A DNA stretch of 64,000 nucleotides from Mikania micrantha (GCA_009363875.1 CM018690.1:38616202-38680201); one strand, 5' to 3'. Positions 47,301 to 59,407 are shown, counted from the stretch's first letter. Notes: generated by a model from the sequence alone, not told the origin. Numbers and translations are program-made.

Positions 47301-48240
47301 GAGATAAAGGAACTTAATGATGTTCCAGTAGTCAGGGATTTTCCTGCTGTGTTTCCGGATGATTTATAGGGAATTCTTTGTAATAGAGATGTTGAGTTTA
47401 AGATTGATCTTATTCCTGGGGCTAAGCACATAGGTAAAGCTCCATATCGTTTGGCACCATCTGAAATGAAAGAATTAATGACACAGTTACAAGATCTTTT
47501 AGATAAAGGCTTTATCCGTCCGAGTATCTCCCCGTGGGGTGCACCAATTCTTTTTGTTAAAAAGAAACACGGAAGCCTTAGAATGTGTATTGATTATAGA
47601 GAGTTGAACAAAGTAACTGTGAAAAACCGATATCCTCTACGTCGAATTGATGATCTTTTTGATCAATTGCTAGGAGCGTCGTGGTTTTCTAAAATCGATC
47701 TTCGCTCGGGTTATCATCAACTCAAGGTTAAAGAGGAAGATATTCCCAAGACCGCTTTCCGTACTCGTTACGGTCATTATGAATTTCTTGTGATGTCGTT
47801 TGGGTTGACAAATGCACCGGCTGCGTTCATGGATCTAATGAATCGGGTGTGTCGCCCAATGTTGGATCGATCTGTCATTGTATTTATCGATGACATTCTT
47901 ATTTATTCTAAAAATGAGGGTGATCACACTTGTCATTTGCGTTAAGTCCTTGAAACTTTACATAAGGAGAAACTATATGACAAATTTTCTAAATGCGCAT
48001 TTTGGTTGCGTGAAGTCCAGTTTTTGGGACATGTAGTGTGTGCTGATGGCATACTTGTTGATCCTTCAAAAGTCCAAGCGGTGATGAAGTGGAGTTCTCC
48101 TAAAACTCCTACTGAAATTAGAAGTTTTCTTGGTCTAGCCGGTTACTATCGGCGATTTATACAGGATTTTGCAAGAATTGCATCTCCTTTAACTAAACTT
48201 ACAAGAAAAGATGTGAAATTTGTTTGGGGTGATGACCAAG
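47301..48240 (+). pseudogene. Gypsy reverse transcriptase
   Basis: Motifs in order: DFPAVFPDD, LDKGFIRPSISPWGAPILF, RMCIDYRELNKVTVKNRYPL, FSKIDLRSGYHQ, FRTRYGHYEF, and the active site FIDDILIYSK (near 47885-47915), then the thumb region QFLGHVV and FLGLAGYYRRFI. In-frame stops are at 47367 (TAG) and 47943 (TAA). The catalytic aspartates are still encoded. Confidence 0.92.
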
Positions 48241-48771
48241 AAAAAAGCTTTCAATGAACTTAAGTTCAAGTTAACTCAGGCACCGGTATTGACGCTACCA
48301 GATGGATCTGATGATTTTGTGGTATACTCTGATGAATCTTATCTTGGGCTTGGTTGTGTCCTTATGCAAAGGGGTAAAGTGATTGCCTATGCGTCGAGGC
48401 AACTGAAAGTTCATGAGGTAAACTATCATACTCATGATCTAGAATTAGCAGCGGTGGTGTTTGCCTTAAAAATTTGGAGGCATTACTTGTATGGTGTGAA
48501 ATGCACAATTTACACCGATCACAAGAGCCTGAAATATTTCTTCACACAGAAGGAATTAAATGTGAGGCAAAGACGTTGGATAGAACTACTGAAGGATTAT
48601 GATTGTGAAATCCTTTATCATCCGGGAAAAGCCAATGTGGTGGCGGATGCCTTGAGTAGGAAAGAAGAACATGAAACCATTCGGGTTACAACAATGAAGA
48701 TTGTGATTTCCTCTGATTTGGTGGATCAAATTAAAGAAGCTCAAGTTGAAGCTTTAAAAGAAGGAAATTAG
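48241..48771 (+). pseudogene. Gypsy RNase H
   Basis: A one-base insertion in an A-run near 48243 shifts the frame from RT. The domain contains VYSDES, TDHKSLKYFF and the end HPGKANVVADALSR, the usual gypsy RNase H landmarks. It ends at TAG 48769-48771. Confidence 0.9.
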
Positions 48772-49975
48772 AAAAGAGACCAAATAAAGGGGCAAGCTCA
48801 TAATCTGGATGAAGATAGTCGGGGGTTAAAGACAAGATGGGGTAGGGTGTGGATACCTCCCACTTGTTCTTTGAAAACCGATTTAATGGAAGAGGCTCAT
48901 AAATCAAAATACTCAATTCATCCGGGAGACACTAAAATGTATCGAGACCTTCGGGTAAATTATTGGTGGCCAGGTATGAAACGAGATATTGTTAAATATG
49001 TTGAAAAATTTTTAACTTGTTTACAAGTTTAGGCTGAACATCAAAAGCCTTATGGCAAATTACAGCCTTTGGAGATTCCTATGTGGAAATGGGAGCACAT
49101 CACAATGGACCTAATTACTAAACTTCCAAAAACCCGAAAGGGGTACGATACGATTTGGGTCATTGTGGATCGGTTGACTAAAAGTGCTCATTTTATACCT
49201 ATTCGGGAATCGTATTCTTCCGAGAAAATGGCTGAAGTGTATGTGAAAGAAATAGTGTCGCGTCACGGGATACCAGTGACGATTGTGTCCGATCGAGACA
49301 CACGATTCACTTCTCATTTCTGGAAGAATTTTCAAACGGAATTGGGCACGAAACTGCTGTTGAGCACAGCGTATCATCCTCAGACTGATGGTCAAAGTGA
49401 ACGGACCATTCAGACACTGGGGGATATGTTACGAGCGTGTATTATCGATTTTGGAGGTAGTTAGGATGACTATCTGCCTCTGGCGGAATTTTCGTATAAC
49501 AAAAGTCATCATTCTGGGTTGGGAATGCCTCCATATGAAATGCTATATGGAAGGCGGTGTCGTACTCCCGTTTGCTGGGGAGAGGTTGGGCCGCGAGAGC
49601 TTGAAAATAAAGAAATACTGAAAATAACAAATCAGCGAATTGATCAAATTCGAGCTCACTTGAAGGCGGCACAAGACCGTCAAAAGTCGTATGCAGATAA
49701 ACGAAGACGACCGATTGAGTTTCAAATGGGAGACTGTATTGTTAAAGGTTTCCCCTTGGAAGGGTGTGATTCGTTTCCGAAAGCGGGGGAAACTTAGTCC
49801 ACGATTTATTGGACCGTTCAAGATTATAGCTCGGATTGGCGAGGTTGCCTATCGTTTAGAGCTACCGGAGGACTTGAGTGGGATTCACAATACCTTCCAC
49901 GTGTCTTATCTGCGAAATTGCTTGGCGGACGAATCGGCTTATGTGCCGATGGAAGATTTGGTAAATGATGATTAA
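48772..49975 (+). pseudogene. Gypsy integrase
   Basis: Zinc-binding HHCC part (HKSKYSIHPG, LTCLQV) with a TAG at 49030, then the D-D-E core (MDLITKLP, VSDRDTRFTSHFW, HPQTDGQSER), a TAG at 49462 where the family has Trp (DFGGSW), then the C-terminal part with YGRRCRTP, a frame change near 49745, and the GPF-type motif FIGPFKIIARIGEVAYRLEL. Insertion into host DNA is its role. Confidence 0.92.
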
Positions 49976-50146
49976 CTCAATTATATTGAGAAACCGATGG
50001 CTATCTTGGATAGAAAAGTCTAGCAACTTCGGAATAAGACGATTAACCAAGTAATGGTGCAATGGAAAAACAGGAGGGGATTTAACGCTACATGGGAGTC
50101 AGAAGATGAGATGAGAAAATTTTATCCTTTTCTTTTTGATGTATAA
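49976..50146 (+). pseudogene. Gypsy chromodomain-like C-terminus
   Basis: After the stop at 49973 the same frame continues with EKPMAILDRKV, a TAG, and VMVQWKNRRGFNATWESEDE ending FYPFLF. This resembles the C-terminal chromodomain of plant chromoviruses (Tekay/Del type), which directs integration to heterochromatin. The lineage call is tentative. Confidence 0.7.
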
Positions 50147-50170
50147 ACGGTTTCTAGGACGAAACCTTTG

Positions 50171-50185
50171 TAAGGAGGGGAGATT
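50171..50185 (+). promoter_or_regulatory. Polypurine tract of the gypsy element
   Basis: AAGGAGGGGAGA followed by TTT directly precedes the 3' LTR start TGTAACGACC, as required for plus-strand DNA priming. Confidence 0.9.
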
Positions 50186-53100
50186 TGTAACGACCGGTTT
50201 TCAATAATCAAACATGTTTGAAATAATCATTAATAAAATGATTATGATTGTTACAAATTGAAAATATGTGAGAAAGGATGAACGTGGGAGAAGACCGAGC
50301 GTGAAACGGAGTTCCAGATTGTCCGGAATCGCAAAACGACGAAAATACAAAAATATCAAGATTCTGGATTCCAGGCGGTACACCTAGCGCCACGCACCCA
50401 CCCTAGGCGGTACGCGCGGGAGTGCGGAAAATATCTGGGAGGCCCTGTCTCGCGCGGTACGCATGAGGCCAACCCTCCACGCGGGGCGGTGCGCCTGGAC
50501 TCTTTTGAGGCAGCGGATTCCTATTTTTATCATATTTTCGCCAGAAAAAATTAAAAATGAGATCATTCTCGAACCTTATCACCATAAACACACACACAAA
50601 CGAATTTTCTGTAACGACCCGTTTTTAATAAAACGAATGCGTTGAAAATAATCGTCAATAGAACGATTGTGATTATTAAAAATTGAAAGTGGGTAAGAAA
50701 TGATGAACGTGGGAGAGAACCGTGTGTGAAAGGGAGTTCCATATTGTCCGGAATTGCAAAACGACGAAGATACAAAAATATCAAGATTCTGGCTTCCAGG
50801 CGGTACGCCTAGCACCACGCACCCACGCTAGGCGGTACGCGCGGAAGGGGGCGAAAAGATCTGAGATTTAGTCTCGCGCGGTACGCCCGAGACCAACCCT
50901 CCACGTGGGGCGATGCGCCTGGTGACTATGGCGGCGGCAAATTGCTTATCTTCAAAGGAATTCACCCAAAACACACATATCTATCTATCTCTCGATCTTA
51001 CACGCACACATACCCACTTAAATCAAAATTTTACCATCAAAATTCAATTTTTAAGATATCCAGACGTTCATGTTGAGCCATGGATCGTTTCTACACGTCC
51101 AGATCGTTGTATTTCAATCAGAAATCCGTTTGAAGGGTAATGATTCGTTTTATCCCATTTATTTTGATAATATACGAATTAAATTGAGTCATTATGTATT
51201 GATTGGGGATAATTAGAAACGAAGGACTAGATGTTTTAACGGTGAAATCTTGATTTTGATCCGTTATAATGTCCAGTTGTCATGAAACTCATATTATTGA
51301 GTATGATAACTAGTGGGATAATTAGATCATGGTTATGATGGCCTTGGATCATTCTTTGGAATGATAGATCCAACTCAAGTGTTGATTAACTGTTGAAAAT
51401 TTGGAAGTTAACGATTTTAGCATGACATGCTAATTAGAAATAATGACTTGACTTATAAATACCACCTATTAATGAATAAGATTCAAATGAGTTTGAATCA
51501 ATATGTATGGGTGTCGAATGTATTGAAAATAGGTGTTGGTAAAGAAAGTCAAGCAACGAATTTCAAATTATGAAATTTTGATAAGTTGAATATGATTAAG
51601 AACATGTAGATTAATTTCTACACATGGGTTGTTTGACAAAAGCCTCAACGAGGTTTTGATTGAATACGAAGAGTGAAACAGGTCAATTGAATTAGATTAC
51701 ATAAATAACACAAGTTGTGTGTTCATGTTGTTAAATTCTGTTATATGTGAATATATAATAGGAAGAGGAGGTGAATCTAGTTCTAGAAGGCCTGGGAAGG
51801 AGTTGGAGATTGTTGATTGTCAAACCCCAAATTCTCACTCGTGGTGTCAGTCCACGTGGGTGTGACGTGGCCAGGATCACAGCTCATGGTCATATAGAAC
51901 GATTCTATATACAATCACACAGTTTTGTAAAACAAACATGTTTTCAAATAAAGCAGCAGAAATGTTTATAACTAAAGCAGCGGAATAAAGTATACAGCAG
52001 AAAGTAAATTGTTTTAAACACTACATAGTTCAAATTGTTGTTAAAACAAAACAAATGCACACAAAGGCCTAGTACACGAGTCTATATGCAAGCCAAACTC
52101 CTTAGTGCTCCCTTGTGCGCGTCCTAGCGTGTGCTCCATTTAGTTACCTGAGAATACATGCGAAAAGTGTCAATTAAAAAGTTGGTGAGTTCACAGATTT
52201 AGACAGACAGAAATAGTAAACAGACATATACTGGTGCCGAGTGGGGTTAGTCAAACCCAGTAGTACCAAAAAGTTGTTAAGTTGTTTGTGGTTGGATCTA
52301 CGATCCGTGGAGTGTGTCAGTTCATCTTACCAAAACTAGACTGTTTCCGTTTGCCTCCTCGGGTCATCGCTGAACCCGACATTACATCGAAATTACGCTC
52401 GTTATGACCTCCAGTCAACATTGGTGCCGAGTGGGGTTAGTCAAACCCAGTAGTACTACATAATTACGACTCGTTTGTTACACAACTAACGGTAAGGATA
52501 TGTGAGGACTTGATGCGATAAAAGTTACACTCGAAAATAGTTTTACAACATACCAGTCATACATCTAAAACATGTGCATAGTAATTCTCACCCCAATAGT
52601 TTAACAAAACAGTTAAGAAGTAAAAGTGAGGCTGTAAACTCACCTGAGTTTGTGAAATGCGTTCTTAACAGAAATCGAGTAGCTCGCTGGCTAGCGGTCA
52701 CCTATATCACATAGGTGTTGTAAGTTTGTGTTACATACACGTGGGTCTCACAGGACCGTGTTAGTGTTAAACAACTCCAAGTTGTTATGTGGGTCGTGTT
52801 GACCGTGTTTGACCGTGTTGACCGTTTTTGACCTAACGACCCGTTGGTGACGGTTTTGGATCAAGTGCTCGTGTAACGTGTGTTTTAGTGTCGTGTGATG
52901 TGTGCGGATACCAAAGTCACTTTCGTGAGGAAACTTACTATTTATAGTAAGTTTCCATTTTAGGAAAGTTTCCACATTAGGCAAGTTATGCAATAAATCA
53001 AAAATCCGATTATTCTAATATACATATTTATCCTAAGTGAGCATGTTAACACATAGCACATAGTTACACATAGCCGGGTTAGCATGTTTTGCGCGTAAAA

Positions 53101-53883
53101 GTTTCTATAATTAGAAAGTTACTAAAATAAGCATATTTCATCAAGTTTAACAACCAATATCATCTAAACATCATTATCTTAGTCCTAAATAAACCTTTAA
53201 TCGCATCCGTTGAAATAAACATGTTATCATCTATAGACTTTGCAAAATAAAGTTATTATTTAAGTATTTATAGTAACTCATGCCAAAACGCATATTTCAA
53301 CCATTTTAGAACACAAAGCCACTTATTATCAACATAACTAGTTTAACTAAGCATGATAATCATCCAACATTTATCAAGTTTATCATTCATAACAACTTCC
53401 TAACAAAAAGTTACTATTTGTAGTAACATTCATAAAAGTCATTCTTTTGGCAATTTTAACAATCCAAATGTTCCAAGAATCATCATATTAGTTTCCTAAA
53501 CATCATTCCAAGCATAAATCATGGATTCAATCATATGCATGTGACCATTTCATCAAGGATCACTAATCTTGCAAGATTAAAGTTTCTAAAATTAGTAATA
53601 AGCCCTAAATCAATACTTTTGGCCACAAATCTCATCATAGATCATTCTCATGACTTCACATATCATCAAGATTCATATATTCATACACAAAATCATCAAG
53701 AAATTTCATGGATCATCCATGCATGTGGTTTAAAGTCATCATCTAGGCCCAAAAAGCCCCAAATAGCATCAAAAATCATAAATCAACCAAATCCAATGCT
53801 CAAATCAGTAAAACAACACATAAATCTTAGATCTAATCATTCTAAAATTCGTGCATGAGGTGTGTGGATGATTGCATGTGAGT

Positions 53884-56817
53884 TGTGACACCTCGCAAAT
53901 TCCAGGTCAGCATTTATTTTATTTTAATAATAATGTGTATTATTATTTCATACGTGGCACTAGAATATTTGTATTTAGTGTGGCACGTGCCACAACGGGC
54001 CAAACACACCGATAATTCGAGAAATTATCGCACAGAACTTGCACGTGTCTTGAATGACGAACGTTGGTGAACGGATCGAATCACAGTACACATACATTGC
54101 ACAATTAGGTTCCGGAGAACCTAATTTAGTAGAACAACGCTTAAGTGTCGAGAAACGATGATCGTATTCGAGAAATACGAGAAATTCGGTTCAAAACAAT
54201 GAAAGTGGGCCTATCGGGCTCAACCGAGACCCATCGCGGTACGCGATGGGCACCCAATTGGGCCTTCGCGGTACGCGAAGCTCGAGCGGGAAAATTTGAA
54301 TTCTCCGAAAACCATCGCGGTACGCGACGACCGATCATCTGCCACCATTGCGGTACGCGACGTGTTTCGGGAACCAGATGATTATTTTAATCATCGCGGT
54401 ACGCGAGAATGCTTTTTGGCCGGTGTCGCGGTACGCGACAGGTCTATAGTCGCAGAAATCTTTATAAATCCAATGTTAATCATTTTAATCACTCTTACAC
54501 TCCAACTCTCGACTGAAAACTTCCACTCCGACCATTTTCACTCTGTTACACCATCATAATACCTCTGGAAGCCATTGATAAGGTCTTAGAAGCTCGAAAT
54601 CAAGGATTGGAAGCTTGGGGAGGAGCTTGGAGCTAGTCATCGACCACACCAACACTTGTGACGACCCAGGAGCTGTTCAACAGAGGATTTCAAGCTGCTA
54701 CCCACCTGTTCCAGTCCCATCTCGACCCTCTTGAGCTCTCCTAAGGTAGTCCTTGTACTCATTCGGGTTTTTAGCACACCTACACTCACATGCAAGCCAT
54801 TTAGGCTACATGCACCACCATCACCACATTAGACACGAAATTTTTATGTTATGAATCTATTATTTGATGATGTTATTACTGATTTAGTGAGTTGATGATG
54901 ATCTAAGATGATTTGTGTTGAATATGATGATGATTGTTGGTTATATCATGAAATAGGCACTTTTGAGTGCATGCATGGATGATCTAAGTATGTTGGCTTG
55001 ATATTGAATGATGAGGTGTTGTTAGAAATGATATTTAGGGTGTTCTACATGATTAGAATGGTTGTTTATGGTCAAGAAATGTCAAATATGTGATTGTTAC
55101 CATAAATAGTAACTTTAGTGTTACTAAGTAGGTGTTCTTGATGAAAAGGCTACATTTGCATGTTTAGACCCATATGTTATGTTTAAAATGATGTTTAGAA
55201 GTTAAATGATGATTGTTTGATGAATAAGAATGATTAGAATGGTCAAAGTATGAATTTCGCGAACGTTACTATAAATAGTAACTTTTTATCGCAAGTTTGC
55301 AAATGGTTGATAGGTATGATAATGTTATGAGTCTAACATGTTTATTTGTTGATAATATGATGCTATTGAATGATTGATGTTATTGAAAGACTTGATTTTG
55401 TGAAATTTTCATAAGTTACTAAATATAGTAACTTTATTTTGCTAAGTCGACGATTTGTCACATGTTAATCGTAACGATCATGATTATAGGATTATTTAGG
55501 ACTAAGATGATGATATTAGATGATGTTGGTTGTTAGACTTGATGAAATATGCTTATTTTAGCAACTTTCCATATTTAGAAACTTTGACGCGCAAACTATG
55601 CTAAACCGGCTATGTGTAACGATGTGCTATGTGATAACATGCTCATTTAGGATAAATACGTACGCTAGAATAATCGGAATATGATTTATCACTTGACTTG
55701 CCTAAATTGGAAACTTTCCTAAAAATAGAAACTTACTATAGGAATGATTTTTGGTATCCGTACACTTCACACGACACTAAATCGCACATTACACGAGCAC
55801 TTGATCCAAAACCGTCACCAACGGGTCGTTAGGTCAAGCACGATCGACACGATCAAACACTGTCAACTCGACCAAATAACCACTTAGTGTTGTTGAACAC
55901 TAACACGGTTCGGTGAGACCCACACATGTGAACACAAACTCATAGTACCTATGTGATATAGGTGACTACTAGCCGGCGAGCTACGCTAACACTGTTGAGC
56001 AAACGCATTATCTAACTCAGGTGAGTTTACGGGCCCCCACTTTTACTCTCTAAAGTTTTTATCAACTTTGGGGTGAGAATACAATGCAATGTTTTAGATA
56101 TATGACTGGTATGTTGTGAAACCGTTTCTTTTTTAGTGTAACTTTTTATCGCATAAAGCCCTCACTTATCCTTACCGTTAGTTGTTACGAACGAGTCGTT
56201 ATTACGTAGTACTACTGGGTTTACTAGCCCACTCGGCAAACAACGTTGATGGAGGTCATAACGAGGGTAATAATATCGATGTTGATGCCGGGTTCAGCGA
56301 TTGACCCGCGGAGGCAAATGGAACAGTCGAGTTTCGGTAAGATGACATGACACACTCACGGATCGTAGATTCCAACAATAAAACTTAAACATGCCCAGTA
56401 TATATATCTGTTTACTATTTGTGTCTGTCTAAACCTGTGAACTCACCAACTTTAGTTGACAATTTTCGCATGTATTCTCAGGTAATTGATGGAGCACACG
56501 CAAGGACACGCACAAGGACACACTAAGGAGTTTGGCTTTCATATAGACTCATGTCTTAGGCGGTGTGGCATTTAATGTGTTTTTAAAAACAATTTGATCA
56601 ATGTAGTGTCTGTTAAACAATTTACTTTCTGCTGCAACTTATTTATCTTATGATGTTAAAACACTTTCCGCTGCATATTGAATGAAACTATGTTATTTTA
56701 CATACCGTTTGATTGTGTAACTCATATAGAGTCGTTCTATATGACCATGAGCTGTGATCCTGGCCACGTCACACCCAGTAGACTGACACCATGAGTGGGA
56801 ATTTGGGGGTTGTGACA
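53884..56817 (+). mobile_element. LTR-X plus, solo LTR nested in LTR-X minus
   Basis: Starts TGTGACACCTCGC and ends GGGGGTTGTGACA; 2934 bp. Flanks share GAGT (53880-53883 and 56818-56821), a 4-of-5 base target duplication. TATA-like TTTATAAATCC near 54460, donor AAGGTAGT near 54743, CTCACCAAC (56442) to TTCTCAGGT (56475-56483). Inserted opposite to its own family member. Confidence 0.85.
54230..54440 (+). repeat. Array of six TCGCGGTACGCGA dyads in LTR-X plus
   Basis: Dyads centred at 54240, 54272, 54321, 54354, 54400 and 54432 share the core CGCGGTACGCG. Flanking arm bases differ between dyads but stay complementary in three of them: CCCA/TGGG (54230-54250), CT/AG (54264-54280), TG/CA (54424-54440). 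LTR-X minus has degraded equivalents at 57186-57410. Confidence 0.92.
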
Positions 56818-57904
56818 GAGTATTTCTACTTGCATGTGTTATACAAGTGCTAAAAACTTGAAATAGTGCTAGAACTACCTCAAGAGAGCTCAAGAAGACT
56901 GATGATGAAGATTGAAGCGGAACAGAGGTGGAGGGCTTCAGAAGAAGGTATGGAATGGTCTTCACAGTAGCTCCAAGTCGTGGTGTGATGGTGGTGTTGC
57001 CTCCTAGTTGTCCCAAGCTTCCAACTCCTCACCAAAAGCCTTGACTTCCTTCCAAAATGGATCTAAACTGATGAAAATGGCTTCAACAGAGGGTTTGGGG
57101 TCGAGATGGAGTGTTTCAGTCGAGTGAAATCGGATTGGGTCGACAGAAATGATTAATCTTGGAGTAATAAAGATTTTTTGTGTAGGGGTCGTCGCGGACC
57201 GCGACGAATGGCCAAAAAGTAGCTCCGCGTAGCGCGAAGATTAAAATAATCATTCGGTTCCCGAAAAATACCGCGTATCGCGATGGTTGGAAGATGATCG
57301 GTCGTCGCGTACACAGCGACGGATTTCGGAGAATTCAAATTATCCCGCCTAGGCTTCGCGTACCGCGAAAGCCCATTTAGGTGCCCATCGCGTTACCGCG
57401 ATGGATCCCAGTGAGCCCAATAGGCCCAATTTCATAGTTTGAAGCGATTTTCGCGAATTTTCTCGACTACGAGCGTCGTTTCTCGACATGTGGGCATTGT
57501 TCTAACTAATTTAGTTTCTCTAGAACCTAAGTGTAGTGAAAGTGTGCTATGGTTTGATCCGTTCATCAACGTTCGTTATTCAAGACTCGTGCGAGTGTGT
57601 TGTGCGATAATTCCTCGAATTATCGTGTGTTTGGACTATTGTGCCACGTGTCACACTAAATATTAACTATTCTAGTGCCACGTATTGAAATAATAATTAC
57701 ATTATTATTAAAATAAAGTAAATGACCTCCGAATTTGCGAGGTGTCACATTGATAACTCTCCATATCAAGGTAAGTTACCTATTTGATTGAGCTTGTAGT
57801 TGTAGGAAGGGGTGAGTCCACACTACAAGTGTTGTGCATTTATCATACATGATTAGTTGAGTGATTGAAATAAGAAATTGATTGTGATTATGTGGTTGAA
57901 TGAT

Positions 57905-58285
57905 TCATAAGGTGGGTGTGTGAACATGTGGTGATCTACGGATGCGTAGATGTTAAATTGGAAATGTGCCATGCTGATTCACAAGGTGTGTGAACGTAAG
58001 ACTTGCAATTCCAATACAATGATTCACAGGTGTGTGAACAAATGGTGGATTGGAAATGTGCATGCTGATTCACAAGGTGTGTGAACGTAAGACTGGCAAT
58101 TCCATACACAATTGATTCAAGGTGTGTGAACGTAAAGACTTGCAATTCCAATACAACTGATTCACAAGGTGTGGGAAAAAAATGGTGGATTGGAAATGTG
58201 CATGCTGATTCACAAGATGTGTGAACGTAAGACTTGCGATTCCAATGTATTGATTCACAAGGTGTGTGAACAAAAAGGTGACCTA
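57905..58285 (+). repeat. Tandem CACAAGGTGTGTGAAC repeats in LTR-G'
   Basis: Seven units, as in LTR-G at 22950-23300, with different spacer order. Confidence 0.85.
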
Positions 58286-58365
58286 CAAGGGTGTAGACCT
58301 TTAAAAATTCAAGAGTCAAATTGTTAACATTAACTTTTGGGGAATATGATGCACAACTGGAGTTT

Positions 58366-58372
<7 letters not shown>

Positions 58373-58414
<42 letters not shown>

Positions 58415-58420
58415 GTGTGT
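58373..58420 (+). repeat. (TA)n(TG)n microsatellite
   Basis: About fourteen TA units followed by about ten TG units within LTR-G'. Absent from LTR-G at the corresponding place (23395-23410), which has only GTATGTATGTG. Confidence 0.95.
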
Positions 58421-59407
58421 TATGTTAAATAAATGTTTGTGCATGAATGGGAGATATGTTGATGTTTTGGTTGAAAACGAACCGTTAGTAAATCGTTTTG
58501 TATGTGGTTAAATGTTGTTGCCAATTTTATTTGGAACATCATTGGTGTACCCATATGGTATTATGGAATACACCGGTGAAATAGTGGGGTAATCTTACTT
58601 AGTTCTAACGAACTAATGGTGAATTTAAATGTGGTGTTTACAGGTACAAAGGAGTTGAGTGAGCGGTGATGGTGATCGGAAATCGAACGTGAATGCTCGT
58701 ATGATGGTTTTTAAACAGAATAACCAAATAGTTGTGTAACTTTTGTGTAATAAATGTTGTGTGGAGTATGTAAGCATACGCAAACTTTGTTTTAACAGGT
58801 GTTTAAATAGTATGTTTACCGTTGTGTAAAACACAAAAGTTTTTACTGGGACCTAAACGTAAATTATTAAATATTGGTGAAAAATGTCGGGATGTGACAT
58901 GAAGGTGACTGGGGTGTCATATTTTCGGCACCCAACATCAGTTTTCAAGCCACCAGAATGTCCGGATCAAGCCGTGGATTGTTTCTACAAGTCTGGATCG
59001 TCGGTATTACAACCAGAAATCCATTCGAAGGGTAACGAATCATTTTATCCCATTGATTTTGATAATATGTGGATTAAATTGAGTTTTGAATATTATATAA
59101 TGATTTGGGATGATTAGAAACGAATGACTAGATGTTTTAACGGTGAAATCTTGATTTTGATCCGTTATAATGTCCGATTGTCATGAAACTTATATTATTG
59201 GGTATGATAACCAGTGGGATGATTAAATCATGGTTATGATGTATTTGATATCTTGGAATCATCTCTGGAATGATAGATCCAATTCAATGTGTTGATTAAA
59301 TGTTGAAACTTGAAAGTTAATGGTTTTAGCATGATATGCTCATTAGTAATAGATTACAAAATATGAAACTTTGATAATAAAATTAAGAACATGTGTAGAT
59401 TAATTTC

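Larger units (their letters stand above)
51818..57749 (-). mobile_element. LTR-X minus, solo LTR nested in LTR-G', split by LTR-X plus
   Basis: Ends TGTCAAACCCC and GAGGTGTCACA, with perfect target duplication TTGAT at 51813-51817 and 57750-57754. Joining the flanks restores the LTR-G sequence seen uninterrupted at 22785-22820. Own length is about 2.99 kb. The conserved block is present on the minus strand (ACCTGAGAA 52146, AGTTGGTGAG 52180). Solo LTR. Confidence 0.9.
50610..58921 (+). mobile_element. LTR-G', solo LTR nested in the gypsy 3' LTR
   Basis: Starts TGTAACGACCCG and ends GGGGTGTCATA (C to T in the usual CACA end). Target duplication TTTTC at 50605-50609 and 58922-58926. Own length is about 2.37 kb. 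Dyads at about 50797-50930, donor-like AAGGGTAA near 51136, tandem CACAAGGTGTGTGAAC array and a 3' end shared with the gypsy 5' LTR. Confidence 0.85.
50186..59407 (+). mobile_element. 3' LTR of the gypsy element, split by nested LTR-G' and broken
   Basis: Own sequence is 50186-50609 and 58922-59407. It starts TGTAACGACCGG and matches LTR-G at 14924 and 22025 onward. It is broken at 59407, where sequence switches to an inverted LTR-G fragment, so the LTR 3' half is missing. Confidence 0.8.

Noticed and set aside
41709..50146. An active gypsy element
   Set aside because: At least eight stops or frameshifts, a 4-kb LTR inside gag and both LTRs broken rule out autonomous activity.
54145..54559. 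Open frames over the TCGCGGTACGCGA dyads
   Set aside because: The frames exist because the GC-rich dyads lack stop codons. The opposed LTR-X copy does not keep them.
57936..58319. 127-codon minus-strand frame of repeated FTHLVNQ type units
   Set aside because: It is a tandem-repeat translation of the CACAAGGTGTGTGAAC array. LTR-G at 22950 does not preserve the frame.
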